The notes under the pieces: generated by a model | The model's database searches: none | What the model saw: only the letters and a program-made list of their open reading frames with translations | What the model was told of the DNA's origin: nothing | Shown here: piece after piece, positions 1-7,971 of the stretch | How the letters are laid out: each line of letters starts with the position of its first letter | Numbering within the stretch: position 1 is the stretch's first letter | Source of the DNA: DATCLA01 sp036564195 | GTDB lineage: Bacteria; Bacillota; UBA4882; UBA8346 | NCBI GenBank assembly: GCA_036564195.1 | Contig: DATCLA010000175.1 | Span: 1-46,870 of the forward strand | Reading direction: 5' to 3' | DNA length: 46,870 nucleotides | Translations under genes and position numbers: made by a program

Positions 1-325
1 CCCACACATTTACCGTCTTGGCGACGTCGTAGGATTTTCCAAATAGTTTCCAGGTCTTACCGAAAGTTTTGACACCCCACTCACCCATTGCCGGCGCAGC
101 CTCAATTTTAAACAACTTCTGCACCATAAATGAATTTGCCATTAAATCGGGCTTTTTAACAACAAAGGCAAAGATAGCCCAAGAAATAAAGAAAACCACT
201 AAACCCAGAAGCAAAAAACCCCCCAATTGATAATAAACATCTTCATGAAACAGCAGCTTACTAAAAAAATTGGTTTTCTTTACGCCAGTCTCAGCATTCT
301 CTTTTCTCTTTCCCAATACTTTCAA
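1..325 (-). CDS. Single-pass membrane protein of unknown function, 3' end outside window
   Basis: An open frame on the minus strand starts at TTG 325-323 and runs 108 codons without a stop to the window edge, so the C-terminus is missing. A purine-rich GGGGGAAAGGA stretch lies just upstream and fits a ribosome site for the TTG; no ATG is available in this frame near the start. The visible protein has a basic N-terminus (MKVLGKRKENAETG), one hydrophobic segment at about residues 36-56 (LGGFLLLGLVVFFISWAIFA) and then a soluble part rich in K and F. It follows flgJ after about 195 bases and could be the next gene of the flagellar operon or an independent gene. I do not recognise the family. The frame and membrane segment are seen directly; topology (N-terminus inside) is inferred from the basic N-terminus. 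Confidence 0.6.
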   Translation of the reverse strand, partial: MKVLGKRKENAETGVKKTNFFSKLLFHEDVYYQLGGFLLLGLVVFFISWAIFAFVVKKPDLMANSFMVQKLFKIEAAPAMGEWGVKTFGKTWKLFGKSYDVAKTVNVW

Positions 326-372
326 ATCCTTTCCCCCTTCACAAAATTTAAGCGATCTTTTAATTGAGGCCA

Positions 373-396
373 ACAGGCCGCCCCCTCCGGGCCTGT
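373..396. terminator. Small GC-rich hairpin downstream of flgJ, doubtful terminator
   Basis: ACAGGCC at 373-379 pairs with GGCCTGT at 390-396 around a 10-base loop. It lies between the end of flgJ and the next minus-strand gene. Neither side has a convincing T-run, so it may attenuate or stabilise the transcript rather than end it. Confidence 0.3.
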
Positions 397-520
397 CCTC
401 GTTTTAGCATCGCTCCCATACATAAATTGTCCGGTTGCATTTTCAATAATCCTTTTCACGGAAAACCATAGATCTATTCGCCAACCTTCGCAATTTCCCT
501 CCAGGTTTAACCCAGAAAGA

Positions 521-832
521 TTATCCGTCCTTAGCAACAGTTTTAGCCGTGGCCTTTACCAGTTGGGTATAAAGTCGGTCCGCCAATCCCAGTCCCTGCC
601 CGGATATTATTTTAGCCATCTCCTCCTGAAACAGGCCTTGGAAATAAGAACCTCCAAACCCTTTGCCAAACATGGGCGTCGTTGCCTGCATAACCTCCAG
701 CATCTTCTGGACCAGCAGCGTTTCAAATGCTACACAGGTATTATATAACTTCTGGTCTTCAACCTTCTTAAGCGGGGAATTTGGATTACGGTTAATTTCT
801 TTCGGAATCAAAAGATCTGTCATTTGAACCAT
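521..832 (-). CDS. flgJ: FlgJ-type rod-binding protein (N-terminal domain only)
   Basis: Rod-binding domain protein of 103 residues. The core (about residues 30-95) has the family pattern: a helix with KLYNTCVAFETLLVQKML, the glycine-rich MFGKGFGGSYFQGLF stretch and the ending LADRLYTQLV. In the flagellar rod this domain acts as a scaffold or cap during rod assembly in the periplasm. Proteobacterial FlgJ carries a C-terminal muramidase that cuts peptidoglycan; it is absent here, so another hydrolase would have to open the wall. No signal peptide is visible, as expected for flagellar export. The start at ATG 832 has a GGGAG site 7 bases upstream; a second ATG at 823 is less well placed. It is last in the ring/rod cluster, 11 bases after flgI, which also supports the call. 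Confidence 0.88.
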   Translation of the reverse strand: MVQMTDLLIPKEINRNPNSPLKKVEDQKLYNTCVAFETLLVQKMLEVMQATTPMFGKGFGGSYFQGLFQEEMAKIISGQGLGLADRLYTQLVKATAKTVAKDG

Positions 833-843
833 CGGTTCTCTCC

Positions 844-1980
844 CTATCTAAACTCCAGTTCGCCATAGAGCGCCCCGGAATTTTTAATTGCTACTAAAAT
901 CGCGATAATATCCTGCGGTGTAGTCCCAACTTTGTTTAAAGCCCGGACAATCGTACCAATACTGGTTCCCGCCGGAAGAGTAATTAAACTACCGGTTGCT
1001 TCATCTACTTCAACCTGTTGCGTTTCGGTCACCACTGTTTCCCCGTTAGCCAACGGAGCTGCCTGGGATACCTCCGGTAGGGCACTGATCTTCACTGTAA
1101 TATTACGCTGCGTTACGGCAACCGGAGCCAGTCGCACATTTTCGCCAATAACTACTGTTCCGGTGCGTTCATTCACCACAACTTTGGCAGTGCCATCCGG
1201 CGTCACCGGTAAAGCCTCTATTTCCGCAATAAATCCAATCGGGTCATTTTCACGATCCGGTGGAATCATGACCTCCACCATCCCCATATCAACCGCCCGG
1301 GCGACCCCCGCAGCAATATTTTGGTTAATACTTTGGGCCAAGCGGGTGGCGGTAGTAAAATCCGGGTTATTTAAAGACCAGTGCAACTTCTTGTTCACCT
1401 GGTATTGCATAGGGACTTCCCGCTCAATGATGGCACCGGACAACACTGTCCCCACTGTAGTAATATTTTTCTGTACCGAAGTCCCTCTCTCGCCGGCCGT
1501 ATAACCTCCAACATAGACGGAACCCTGGGCCACCGCATACACTTTGCCGTCAGCTCCGCTTAATGGAGCTTGTAACAGAATACCGCCCTGTAGACTTTTG
1601 GCATCCCCCAATGACGCTACCTGGACGTCTAAAGTATCACCTTGATGCAGATAAGGTGGTAAAGTGGCTGTAATCATTACTGCGGCAATGTTTTTCACCT
1701 TCAAACTCGCCACATCCACTTTTATACCCCATTTATCAAGCACATTCGCAACCATTTGAGCATTGGCCTTGGAAGAATCACCGGTACCGTTTAATCCGAC
1801 TACTAAACCCATCCCGTTTAACTGGTTATTGCGGACACCCTGCAGTCTAGCAATATCTTTGATTCTGGTAACCACCGGCTGGAGCTGGGCATCCCATCCT
1901 AAAACAATACTGCCGCAAGCCAAAAGCAGCATTGCAACTACTCCGCCCAGTACTGCAAATTTGTACTTATTATGCCACAC
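844..1980 (-). CDS. flgI: Flagellar P-ring protein FlgI
   Basis: FlgI forms the P-ring, the bushing around the rod in the peptidoglycan layer of bacteria with an outer membrane. The protein is 378 residues, the usual length. After a hydrophobic signal sequence it begins with the family signature RIKDIARLQGVRNNQL followed by GMGLVVGLNGTGD, and it keeps the usual C-terminal end in which NKVGTTPQDIIAILVAIK leads to GALYGELEF. I place the start at GTG 1980, 6 bases after a GGGAGGG ribosome site; an in-frame GTG at 1995 has no such site. The signal region reads MLLLACGSIVLG, and LLAC resembles a lipobox, which is unusual because FlgI is normally cleaved by signal peptidase I. It lies between flgH and flgJ in a compact operon. 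Confidence 0.95.
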   Translation of the reverse strand: MWHNKYKFAVLGGVVAMLLLACGSIVLGWDAQLQPVVTRIKDIARLQGVRNNQLNGMGLVVGLNGTGDSSKANAQMVANVLDKWGIKVDVASLKVKNIAAVMITATLPPYLHQGDTLDVQVASLGDAKSLQGGILLQAPLSGADGKVYAVAQGSVYVGGYTAGERGTSVQKNITTVGTVLSGAIIEREVPMQYQVNKKLHWSLNNPDFTTATRLAQSINQNIAAGVARAVDMGMVEVMIPPDRENDPIGFIAEIEALPVTPDGTAKVVVNERTGTVVIGENVRLAPVAVTQRNITVKISALPEVSQAAPLANGETVVTETQQVEVDEATGSLITLPAGTSIGTIVRALNKVGTTPQDIIAILVAIKNSGALYGELEFR

Positions 1981-1997
1981 CGCAATCCCTCCCACAA

Positions 1998-2591
1998 TTA
2001 AAACAGCCAGTGGAAAAACCTAGTAAGTATTCCGGGCTTTTGAGCCTCCCCTACTGTACCTCTACCTTGATACTCAATCACCGCATCCGCAACCTTTGAA
2101 GACATCACGATATTATCTTCAGAAACATCTTCACTTCTAACTTTACCTTTGATCGTTAAAATCTGGTCCTCTGCATTAACCCGGATTACCTGATGCCCTT
2201 CTAAGGCTAAAATCCCGTTGGGATAGACTTCTTTAACTTCAACCGTTAATTTAGCGGTCAAGCTACCCCGCCGGGTTGTCTCGCCTTCCCCTTCATAACT
2301 GGAATTCCAGTCACTCCCAAACAGTGGAAATACCGACTGCCACTTGCCTAACCCGCCGGTCGAAACCTTTCCTTTTTCGCCATTGGAAGACTCAGCATTT
2401 TGCGAAGCGGTTGCCTGTTCCTGCACAATAATAGTTAATAAATCCCCCACCCGATACTGCCGGGGGCGGTCGGCATATAAAGAAGCATTCTCTCCGGGCC
2501 ATAACGAGTCCGCCCGGACTACCGTGGCTAAACCGCATATCACCAAACTTACCATTACCAGAGTAATCCCTAATCTGGCCCACTGTTTCAT
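1998..2591 (-). CDS. flgH: Flagellar L-ring protein FlgH
   Basis: FlgH builds the L-ring in the outer membrane, so its presence is direct evidence for a second membrane. The 197-residue protein has a signal peptide ending near VVRADSLW, the conserved YRVGDLLTIIVQEQATA segment, and the characteristic ending with EVYPNGILALEGHQVIRVN, the EDVSEDNIVMSSKVADAVIEY stretch and a final aromatic tail. Proteobacterial FlgH is a lipoprotein. Here the only cysteine in the signal region sits in LVICGL, a poor lipobox because the residue before Cys is Ile, so cleavage at the VRA|DS site by signal peptidase I looks more likely. The start ATG overlaps the flgA stop by four bases (ATGA), showing translational coupling. 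The gene is followed by flgI after 17 bases. Confidence 0.95.
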   Translation of the reverse strand: MKQWARLGITLVMVSLVICGLATVVRADSLWPGENASLYADRPRQYRVGDLLTIIVQEQATASQNAESSNGEKGKVSTGGLGKWQSVFPLFGSDWNSSYEGEGETTRRGSLTAKLTVEVKEVYPNGILALEGHQVIRVNAEDQILTIKGKVRSEDVSEDNIVMSSKVADAVIEYQGRGTVGEAQKPGILTRFFHWLF

Positions 2592-3547
2592 TGGACTTTC
2601 ACCTCCACCACACCGTTACCGCTAACCCGTGCCGTAAACTCCTTATTACTTTCCGGATTAAGCAAGGTAATTGAATCATTAAACCAGCCGTCGCTTTTAG
2701 CCACGGCCTCTAAAGTTATTTCAATCCCGTTACTGCGGACCACTACTTTTACTTCACTGCCTTTGGCCACCAGCGGTACAGGCTGCAGCGCCTCCTTGGT
2801 TAAAATCTGCCCCGGCCGCAGTCTTTTAACAACCCGACAGTTCTGCGGAAAATTGCCCAGGTATTCCCGACCGTCTGCCAATTCCGCCACTACCCGGTCA
2901 AAATCTTCCGGCTTTAAAACAGTCTTTTGTTTGAGCAGCTTTTTAGCGCGATATACCGGAGCCGACTGGTGGATTACTCCGGGTAAGATCATTTCTTTGG
3001 TCACCGTTGGTCCGACTAATTTTACTTTAAACATTGCCCGGCCCAGTTGAGGCAGTTGCCCGACAGCTGCGGCCTCAATCCGGTAGTTGCCTTGAGGCAT
3101 CCAGACTGTTTCCGGGAGCCCGCTGACCTCAACCCACTGTTTTATTACCCCGGCCGGTGGCTGTGGTAACAATTGATTAATATTAGCAGCGATCTCTGTA
3201 CCCCGAATCGCAGTGGCTCTTGCCCGCACTGTTACTTGGTCACCCATTTTTAACACCGGTACTTGCTCGGCCGGGTGCTGTTGGAGAATAAACTTTAAAT
3301 AACTGCGACTAAAAACCCGGGTCTGGCCTGGTAAAGGTGCCTCTCCCAGATTTAAATTGCGCAAATAGTTCTGTTGGCTCTGGTTGGCCCCGTAAATTCG
3401 TCCTAGGTCGGCTAGGCTGATCTTGGCAGTCGTAACTACTACTTCGGCCGGGATCTCCAGAGTAAATGTTGCCGCTGCGCCATCAACCGGGACAACAGCC
3501 CAAAACCACAAATAACTGATGCCCCATAATATCCAGAACCGTTTCAT
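2588..3547 (-). CDS. flgA: Flagellar P-ring assembly chaperone FlgA
   Basis: FlgA is the periplasmic chaperone needed to assemble FlgI into the P-ring. The 319-residue protein has an N-terminal signal sequence (FWILWGISYLWFWAVVPVDG), a variable middle part with repeated beta motifs, and the C-terminal SAF-like ChapFlgA domain from about residue 195, with VYRAKKLLKQKTVLKPEDF, RVVKRLRPGQILTKEAL and the ending SGNGVVEVKVQ. At 319 residues it is longer than E. coli FlgA because of an enlarged N-terminal region, as is usual in diderm Firmicutes and several other phyla. It starts 2 bases after flgG ends and overlaps flgH by four bases. The ribosome site is weak (AAGGCG), so coupling to flgG translation is likely. 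Confidence 0.9.
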   Translation of the reverse strand: MKRFWILWGISYLWFWAVVPVDGAAATFTLEIPAEVVVTTAKISLADLGRIYGANQSQQNYLRNLNLGEAPLPGQTRVFSRSYLKFILQQHPAEQVPVLKMGDQVTVRARATAIRGTEIAANINQLLPQPPAGVIKQWVEVSGLPETVWMPQGNYRIEAAAVGQLPQLGRAMFKVKLVGPTVTKEMILPGVIHQSAPVYRAKKLLKQKTVLKPEDFDRVVAELADGREYLGNFPQNCRVVKRLRPGQILTKEALQPVPLVAKGSEVKVVVRSNGIEITLEAVAKSDGWFNDSITLLNPESNKEFTARVSGNGVVEVKVQ

Positions 3548-3549
3548 AA

Positions 3550-4338
3550 TTATCGCCTTAAACCGTTGGCAGTCTGTAACATTTCATCGGCTGCCTGAAT
3601 TGCTTTGGAATTAATATCATAGGCCCGTTGGGCTACAATCATATTGATCATTTCCTCAACCACTTTGACATTGGACATTTCTAAAAATTGATTGACAATG
3701 GTTCCGGAGCCTTCGGTCCCCGGAGTGACACTGGTGGCTTCCCCGGACGCTCCGCTGGTTCGGTATAAGCCTTTACCGATATTAACTAAACCGGCGGGAT
3801 TGCGGAAAATCGCAATTTCAATCTGGCCCAATTCGGTAGCATCGCTTTCTCCGCTTAAAACCGCCGAAACTGTACCATCCGAACCGACATTAATGTCTGT
3901 AGCGCCTTCGGGAATGGTAATTTCGGGTTGAATCACATAGCCCTCTGAAGTAACCACCCGTCCCTCGGAATCGACTTTAAAAGCCCCATTTCTGGTAAAA
4001 GCAGCCGAACCGTCCGGCATCTCCACCTGAAAAAATCCGTCTCCTTCGATTACCAAGTCCAAGGGGTTGTCTGTCTGTAAAAAATCACCTTGAGTAAAAA
4101 TTTTCGTGGTTGCCGCCAGCCTGGTACCAAGTCCAATCTGGATACCAGTGGGCGATTGCACACCCTGAGAGGTGGAACTCCCGGCCGAACGCATGTTTTG
4201 GTATAATAAATCTTGAAATTCCGGACGGACTTTCTTAAAACCGGTAGTATTCACATTGGCCAGGTTGTTAGCAATAGTATCAATATTAATTTGTTGGGCG
4301 ACCATTCCGGTTCCGGCGGTCCATAATGCACGTATCAT
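3550..4338 (-). CDS. flgG: Flagellar distal rod protein FlgG
   Basis: FlgG polymerises into the distal rod of the flagellar axle. The 262-residue protein carries the hallmark N-terminal rod motif MIRALWTAGTGMVAQQ followed by IANNLANVNTTGFKK, the middle part with DNPLDLVIEGDGFFQVEMPDG, and the C-terminal helix QFLEMSNVKVVEEMINMI then AQRAYDINSKAIQAADEM. N- and C-terminal helices together form the D0 core. The length is typical for FlgG. ATG 4338 has AAGGAGG about 7 bases upstream. It is separated from flgF by an unusual 234-base gap in an otherwise tight operon, and is followed by flgA two bases later. Confidence 0.95.
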   Translation of the reverse strand: MIRALWTAGTGMVAQQINIDTIANNLANVNTTGFKKVRPEFQDLLYQNMRSAGSSTSQGVQSPTGIQIGLGTRLAATTKIFTQGDFLQTDNPLDLVIEGDGFFQVEMPDGSAAFTRNGAFKVDSEGRVVTSEGYVIQPEITIPEGATDINVGSDGTVSAVLSGESDATELGQIEIAIFRNPAGLVNIGKGLYRTSGASGEATSVTPGTEGSGTIVNQFLEMSNVKVVEEMINMIVAQRAYDINSKAIQAADEMLQTANGLRR

Positions 4339-4572
4339 TTTTTTGCCTCCTTAAAAATAGAAAAAACTACCTCCTTCGATGTGCTTCGAAATTTCCCACT
4401 ATCAATCAATTACCATTCGAAAGACATCATCCTTTGATGCAGCCTGAGAACGTTTATGAATAGAAAAATATAAACTCCAATTTCAAGTACGGCGGACCTC
4501 TGTCATTCGGTCATGCGCCGGAAACCTCCGCGAACGGTCCGGTTACTTCCCTTCTCAAACTGCATTTTTACT
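4339..4572. other. Gap between flgF and flgG without a gene
   Basis: This 234-base stretch interrupts a flagellar operon whose other gaps are -4 to 17 bases. I see no credible open frame. Weak inverted repeats occur (CCGGA/TCCGG around 4510-4545 and CATCA/TGATG around 4424-4438). Two AAGGAGG-like sites lie before flgG on the minus strand, only the second of which is placed to serve it. It might hold a second promoter or be the remnant of a small insertion. Confidence 0.4.
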
Positions 4573-5292
4573 TTAACTGCTCAGTTCATTCACGGCTTTA
4601 CCCAATGTTTCATCATGGGCTGACAATGCCCTTTGATTCGTCTCATAACTACGGGTCAGGTTAATCATGGCAATCATCTGCCGAATCGCATTGACATTAG
4701 ACTGTTCCAGTGAACCCTGGTGGATCTGGTAATCAGTAGCAGGTTCAGCCTGCTCCACCGTATACAGTGATTCGCCCTCTTTCCTGGCTCCAGTCGTTGC
4801 TACCAGCCCTAAGCGGTTGATCACTGTACCATCTTGAATTACTTCACCAGTGGCTGAAACTTGAAACTCTCCATCCACCTGAATTGGTCCCTGCTCTCCC
4901 ATGACTCTGTAACCTTCCCGGGTAACTAAATAATTATCCCGGTCCCGGCTGAAGTTGCCACCTCTGGTAAAACGGAGCCCTTCCGGAGTGATGACAGTAA
5001 ATAAGGCATCGCCCTCAATCGCCAGATCGGTCGGTTCTCCGGTTACCAGCAATGCACCGTTACTAAAATCAGTATAAGTTGGTCTGACTGCGGTTCCTAA
5101 TCCCATGGTTCCTATTGGCGTCATACCGGAACGGTCGTATGCATTAACTAACAAGGTCTGAAAGGTAGCTGTCGTAGTTCGATCCGCTTTAAAACCGGTG
5201 GTATTAAGATTGGCGAGGTTATTGGCGACAATATCTTGCCGGTTCAGTTCAGCTACCATTCCGGTGGCGGCAATATAAATTCCCCGGACCAT
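4573..5292 (-). CDS. flgF: Flagellar proximal rod protein, FlgF/FlgG family
   Basis: This is the first flagellar gene of the operon, a 239-residue rod protein of the FlgF/FlgG/FlhO family. It has MVRGIYIAATGMVAELNRQD then IVANNLANLNTTGFKADR at the N-terminus, the LAIEGDALFTVITPEG middle motif and the C-terminal LEQSNVNAIRQMIAMI and RSYETNQRAL helices. The open frame extends further upstream to 5451, but ATG 5292 sits directly behind a near-perfect AAGGAGGTGAT ribosome site and starts the protein exactly where rod proteins begin. It is shorter than FlgG and precedes it, the usual order for the proximal rod subunit. A sigma-28-type promoter lies about 40 bases upstream. Confidence 0.9.
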   Translation of the reverse strand: MVRGIYIAATGMVAELNRQDIVANNLANLNTTGFKADRTTTATFQTLLVNAYDRSGMTPIGTMGLGTAVRPTYTDFSNGALLVTGEPTDLAIEGDALFTVITPEGLRFTRGGNFSRDRDNYLVTREGYRVMGEQGPIQVDGEFQVSATGEVIQDGTVINRLGLVATTGARKEGESLYTVEQAEPATDYQIHQGSLEQSNVNAIRQMIAMINLTRSYETNQRALSAHDETLGKAVNELSS

Positions 5293-5330
5293 CCCATCAC
5301 CTCCTTGGGAAAGATCATTTACTAGATCTT

Positions 5331-5357
5331 TTATCGGAAAATTTTTTAAAAACCTTA
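5331..5357 (-). promoter_or_regulatory. Sigma-28 (FliA/SigD) type promoter for the flgF operon
   Basis: On the minus strand TAAG (5357-5354) and TCCGATAA (5338-5331) are separated by exactly 15 bases. The flagellar sigma-28 consensus is TAAA-N15-GCCGATAA, so 10 of 12 positions match at the exact spacing. Transcription would begin about 30 bases before the flgF start codon. The match and position are seen; use by sigma-28 is inferred. Confidence 0.65.
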
Positions 5358-5467
5358 AGGCTTTTGGGAAATAAACTTGATATCCAATTCTCCAAACAAT
5401 GGGGTAGTGTGTTAGGCTGGCCTTTTGTCCTTTTGAAGAACCAAGAAGCATAATTCAAATGAGATAT

Positions 5468-5497
5468 AAAAAACTGTAACCCTTCATCAAGTTACAG
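5468..5497 (-). terminator. Rho-independent terminator of the rapZ-yvcK unit
   Basis: Read on the minus strand, CTGTAAC (5497-5491) pairs with GTTACAG (5480-5474) around a 10-base loop and is followed directly by six T. It lies about 115 bases after the yvcK stop and separates that unit from the flagellar operon. Confidence 0.8.
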
Positions 5498-5611
5498 CCA
5501 TTTCATTAAATAAATCATCTCTGTGTTTATAAAAATCTTGTTTAAAAATACACCTTAACCGCACTCGGTTTAGCCGCTACAGTCCAGTAATCCATAACGG
5601 TGTGCAAACCC

Positions 5612-6907
5612 CTATTTTAAATTAAATAGAAATCCCGGAAGTTGTTTTAACTTTGACAACAGATACTTGGTAATAAACTTACCACAGAATGCTTCGATTT
5701 TCTTAGTCCGGATTAAATTTTCAATTAAGGTAGCCAACTTAGCAGGATCATGGCGAATTACATGAGCCTTAATAATAAGCTCCTCGCCGATAGGGGTAAT
5801 CCCCAAGGCTTTAATATTATCCAGGTCCGCCACAACCGGAAAAGCATTTTCTTGTGCATAACGGTCTAAAATCTCCGCCGGGATTGAGGCGGTATTAACA
5901 ATTGCCAGATCGATTAGACCTGGGCCGGTGTGCTGATAAATCTTGCGTATGTGATCACTGGCGCTGAAATTGTCGGTCTCGCCCGGTTGGGTCATAGCGT
6001 TGCAAATATAGACCTTTATTGCTTTCGCCGCTTTAATGGCGGCAGTAATCTCTGTTACTAATAAATTTGGAATAATACTGGTAAAAAGACTTCCCGGCCC
6101 CAACAGGATGATATCTGCTTCGTTAATCGCAGCAATCGCTTCCGCCACCGGTTTAACATTATCCGGTATTAATTTAACCCGGCGAATCGGGGAGCCGGAC
6201 TTGGAAATTAGCGACTCCCCGTTCACCACAGTCCCGTCCTCCAGCTCTGCCTGAAGCACTACATGTTCCCGGGTGGCCGGCAAAACCTGGCCTCGGACTG
6301 CTAAGACCTTACTGGATACTTTAATGGCAGCTTCAAAATCACCTGTAATATCGGTCAGCGCCGTTAGCAACAAATTTCCAAAATTATGACCGTTTAATCC
6401 GGAGTTGCCGTGGAACCGGTATTGCATCAAACTTTCCATCAAGGGTTCCAAATCAGCCATTGCCACCAGGCAGTTACGAATATCACCCGGCGGTAGAATA
6501 CCGAATTCGTGACGTAAGCGTCCGGAACTGCCACCATCATCCGCTACAGTCACTATTGCTGTCAGGTTAGAGGTTATTTCTTTAAGACCGCGCAGGATCG
6601 TTCCCAGTCCGGTCCCGCCTCCGACCACAACTATCTTCGGCCCTTTACTCCGGATGCTTTTCTGCCAAAAATCCCTTTTAAAAAGTCTTTCGGTAATCCC
6701 AGAAAAGAAACGAAGCGTTACCAAGTAACCAACGGTCAGGCCAAACAAGATCAATACCAGTCCGGTGAAGATCCGGCCCCAGTTTTTAAAGTCAAGCTTC
6801 CACCAGTTAGTTAAGATTAAAAAACCAGTAAAGAACAAGCCCAAACAGACTATGATCCAAACCAGCCAGGAGAGCATCATCAGGTTTTGCCGCTGTTTGT
6901 AGTCCAT
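5612..6907 (-). CDS. yvcK: YvcK/CofD-like gluconeogenesis factor with N-terminal membrane segments
   Basis: YvcK-family protein; in Bacillus subtilis YvcK binds UDP-GlcNAc and links central metabolism to cell-wall synthesis and cell shape. The 431-residue protein has the nucleotide-binding signature VVVGGGTGLG (about 93-102), the IVTVADDGGSSGRLR motif, PPGDIRNCLVA and the ADIILLGPGSLFTSIIPNLL segment typical of the family. It differs from the short B. subtilis form (about 317 residues) by an N-terminal extension with two hydrophobic helices at about 11-33 and 45-66, so it is probably membrane bound with the catalytic fold in the cytoplasm; longer forms of this kind exist in several Firmicutes. 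It follows rapZ after 32 bases with a GAGGAGGG ribosome site. The usual third partner, whiA, is not next to it: the flagellar operon is. Confidence 0.92.
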   Translation of the reverse strand: MDYKQRQNLMMLSWLVWIIVCLGLFFTGFLILTNWWKLDFKNWGRIFTGLVLILFGLTVGYLVTLRFFSGITERLFKRDFWQKSIRSKGPKIVVVGGGTGLGTILRGLKEITSNLTAIVTVADDGGSSGRLRHEFGILPPGDIRNCLVAMADLEPLMESLMQYRFHGNSGLNGHNFGNLLLTALTDITGDFEAAIKVSSKVLAVRGQVLPATREHVVLQAELEDGTVVNGESLISKSGSPIRRVKLIPDNVKPVAEAIAAINEADIILLGPGSLFTSIIPNLLVTEITAAIKAAKAIKVYICNAMTQPGETDNFSASDHIRKIYQHTGPGLIDLAIVNTASIPAEILDRYAQENAFPVVADLDNIKALGITPIGEELIIKAHVIRHDPAKLATLIENLIRTKKIEAFCGKFITKYLLSKLKQLPGFLFNLK

Positions 6908-6939
6908 TAACAGTTGCCCTCCTCCCCTTTATTACATTT

Positions 6940-7797
6940 TTAGATATCTCGGTGGTCTACAATTACCCGGTAACCTTTGGTCCGTAAAAAATCTCCCAAT
7001 TTATTAGCGATCGTCACCGACCGGTGCTGTCCCCCGGTACAGCCAATCCCAATAATTAAATTAGATTTGCCTTCTTTCAGATATTGAGGGACTAAAAAAT
7101 CCATGAAATCATAAAGCCTGGTTAAAAAACGCGTCGTCAACGGCCATTTCAATACATATTCCGCAACTTCAGACCGGTTCCCGTTTAAGGAACGCAATGA
7201 ATCAACATAATGGGGGTTAGGTAGGAACCGGACATCAAACATCAGATCCACATCTAAAGGAATCCCGTTTTTAAATCCGAATGAAACCACAGTAATCGGC
7301 ATCTTTTCCTGATAAAAAGTCTGATCAAAATGCTGGCTGATCTTCTCCCGCAACTCCCGAACTGAGAGGTCGGAGGTATCGATAATAAATGTAGCTTTAC
7401 CGCGGATTTGTTCCAGGCGCTGCTGCTCTGTACGGATTCCTGCGGTAATGGCCCCGGAAGCTGATAACGGATGCCGACGCCGACTTTCTTTAAAGCGCCG
7501 TACTAAAACCTCCTCCCGGGCTTCTAAAAACAATATCTCATAGCTGAACCCGTTTTGTTCCAGATTTTCCAATGCTCCAAAAATATCATCAAAGAAACTG
7601 CCGCCCCGGAGGTCAACAACTAAGGCTATTTTATTGATACTACCGTCAGATTGTGCACAAAGCTCGGCAAATTTCGGAATCAACACCGGAGGCAGATTAT
7701 CGACACAGAAATAACCCAAATCCTCAAAACTCTTAACCACCTCTGACTTGCCTGCTCCCGATAATCCGGTAATAATTACAAACCGAATCCCTTCCAT
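6940..7797 (-). CDS. rapZ: RNase adapter / nucleotide-binding protein RapZ (YvcJ)
   Basis: RapZ/YvcJ family P-loop protein of 285 residues. It has a Walker A GLSGAGKS (about 11-18), the DNLPP motif after it, a Walker-B-like IALVVDLRG segment, and the C-terminal signature LIIGIGCTGGQHRSV. In Escherichia coli RapZ guides RNase E to the GlmZ small RNA and so controls glucosamine-6-phosphate synthase; in Firmicutes the role is less clear (competence and nucleotide hydrolysis reported for YvcJ). Pairing with yvcK is the classic arrangement and fits amino-sugar or cell-wall control. The ribosome site is GAGGGG about 10 bases before ATG 7797. It lies 174 bases after the PHP gene, so the rapZ-yvcK pair may have its own promoter there. 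Confidence 0.93.
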   Translation of the reverse strand: MEGIRFVIITGLSGAGKSEVVKSFEDLGYFCVDNLPPVLIPKFAELCAQSDGSINKIALVVDLRGGSFFDDIFGALENLEQNGFSYEILFLEAREEVLVRRFKESRRRHPLSASGAITAGIRTEQQRLEQIRGKATFIIDTSDLSVRELREKISQHFDQTFYQEKMPITVVSFGFKNGIPLDVDLMFDVRFLPNPHYVDSLRSLNGNRSEVAEYVLKWPLTTRFLTRLYDFMDFLVPQYLKEGKSNLIIGIGCTGGQHRSVTIANKLGDFLRTKGYRVIVDHRDI

Positions 7798-7971
7798 GTG
7801 ATTAGCACCCCTCTTTATGAAGACGCCAAATTATGTTTGTTAAGATCACTTCATAGGTATTTCGTCTCTAGAGGAGCATTTCCTGCCAGCATCGGATGGG
7901 TCGGGGCGGGTTAGCATAGCACTTTCTTTATTCAAAACCGGTTCCGTTTCAATATTTTAAAAAACGAGTAA

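Noticed and set aside
322..537. 71-codon minus-strand frame between flgJ and the partial membrane protein gene
   Set aside because: No ribosome site, no recognisable domain, and it overlaps the better supported TTG-start frame and a hairpin.
932..1504. 190-codon plus-strand frame opposite flgI
   Set aside because: Antisense shadow of a well-conserved gene; low-complexity translation without motifs.
5293..5451. Upstream extension of flgF by 53 codons
   Set aside because: The extension covers the sigma-28-type promoter, and ATG 5292 has a near-perfect ribosome site and family-typical N-terminus.
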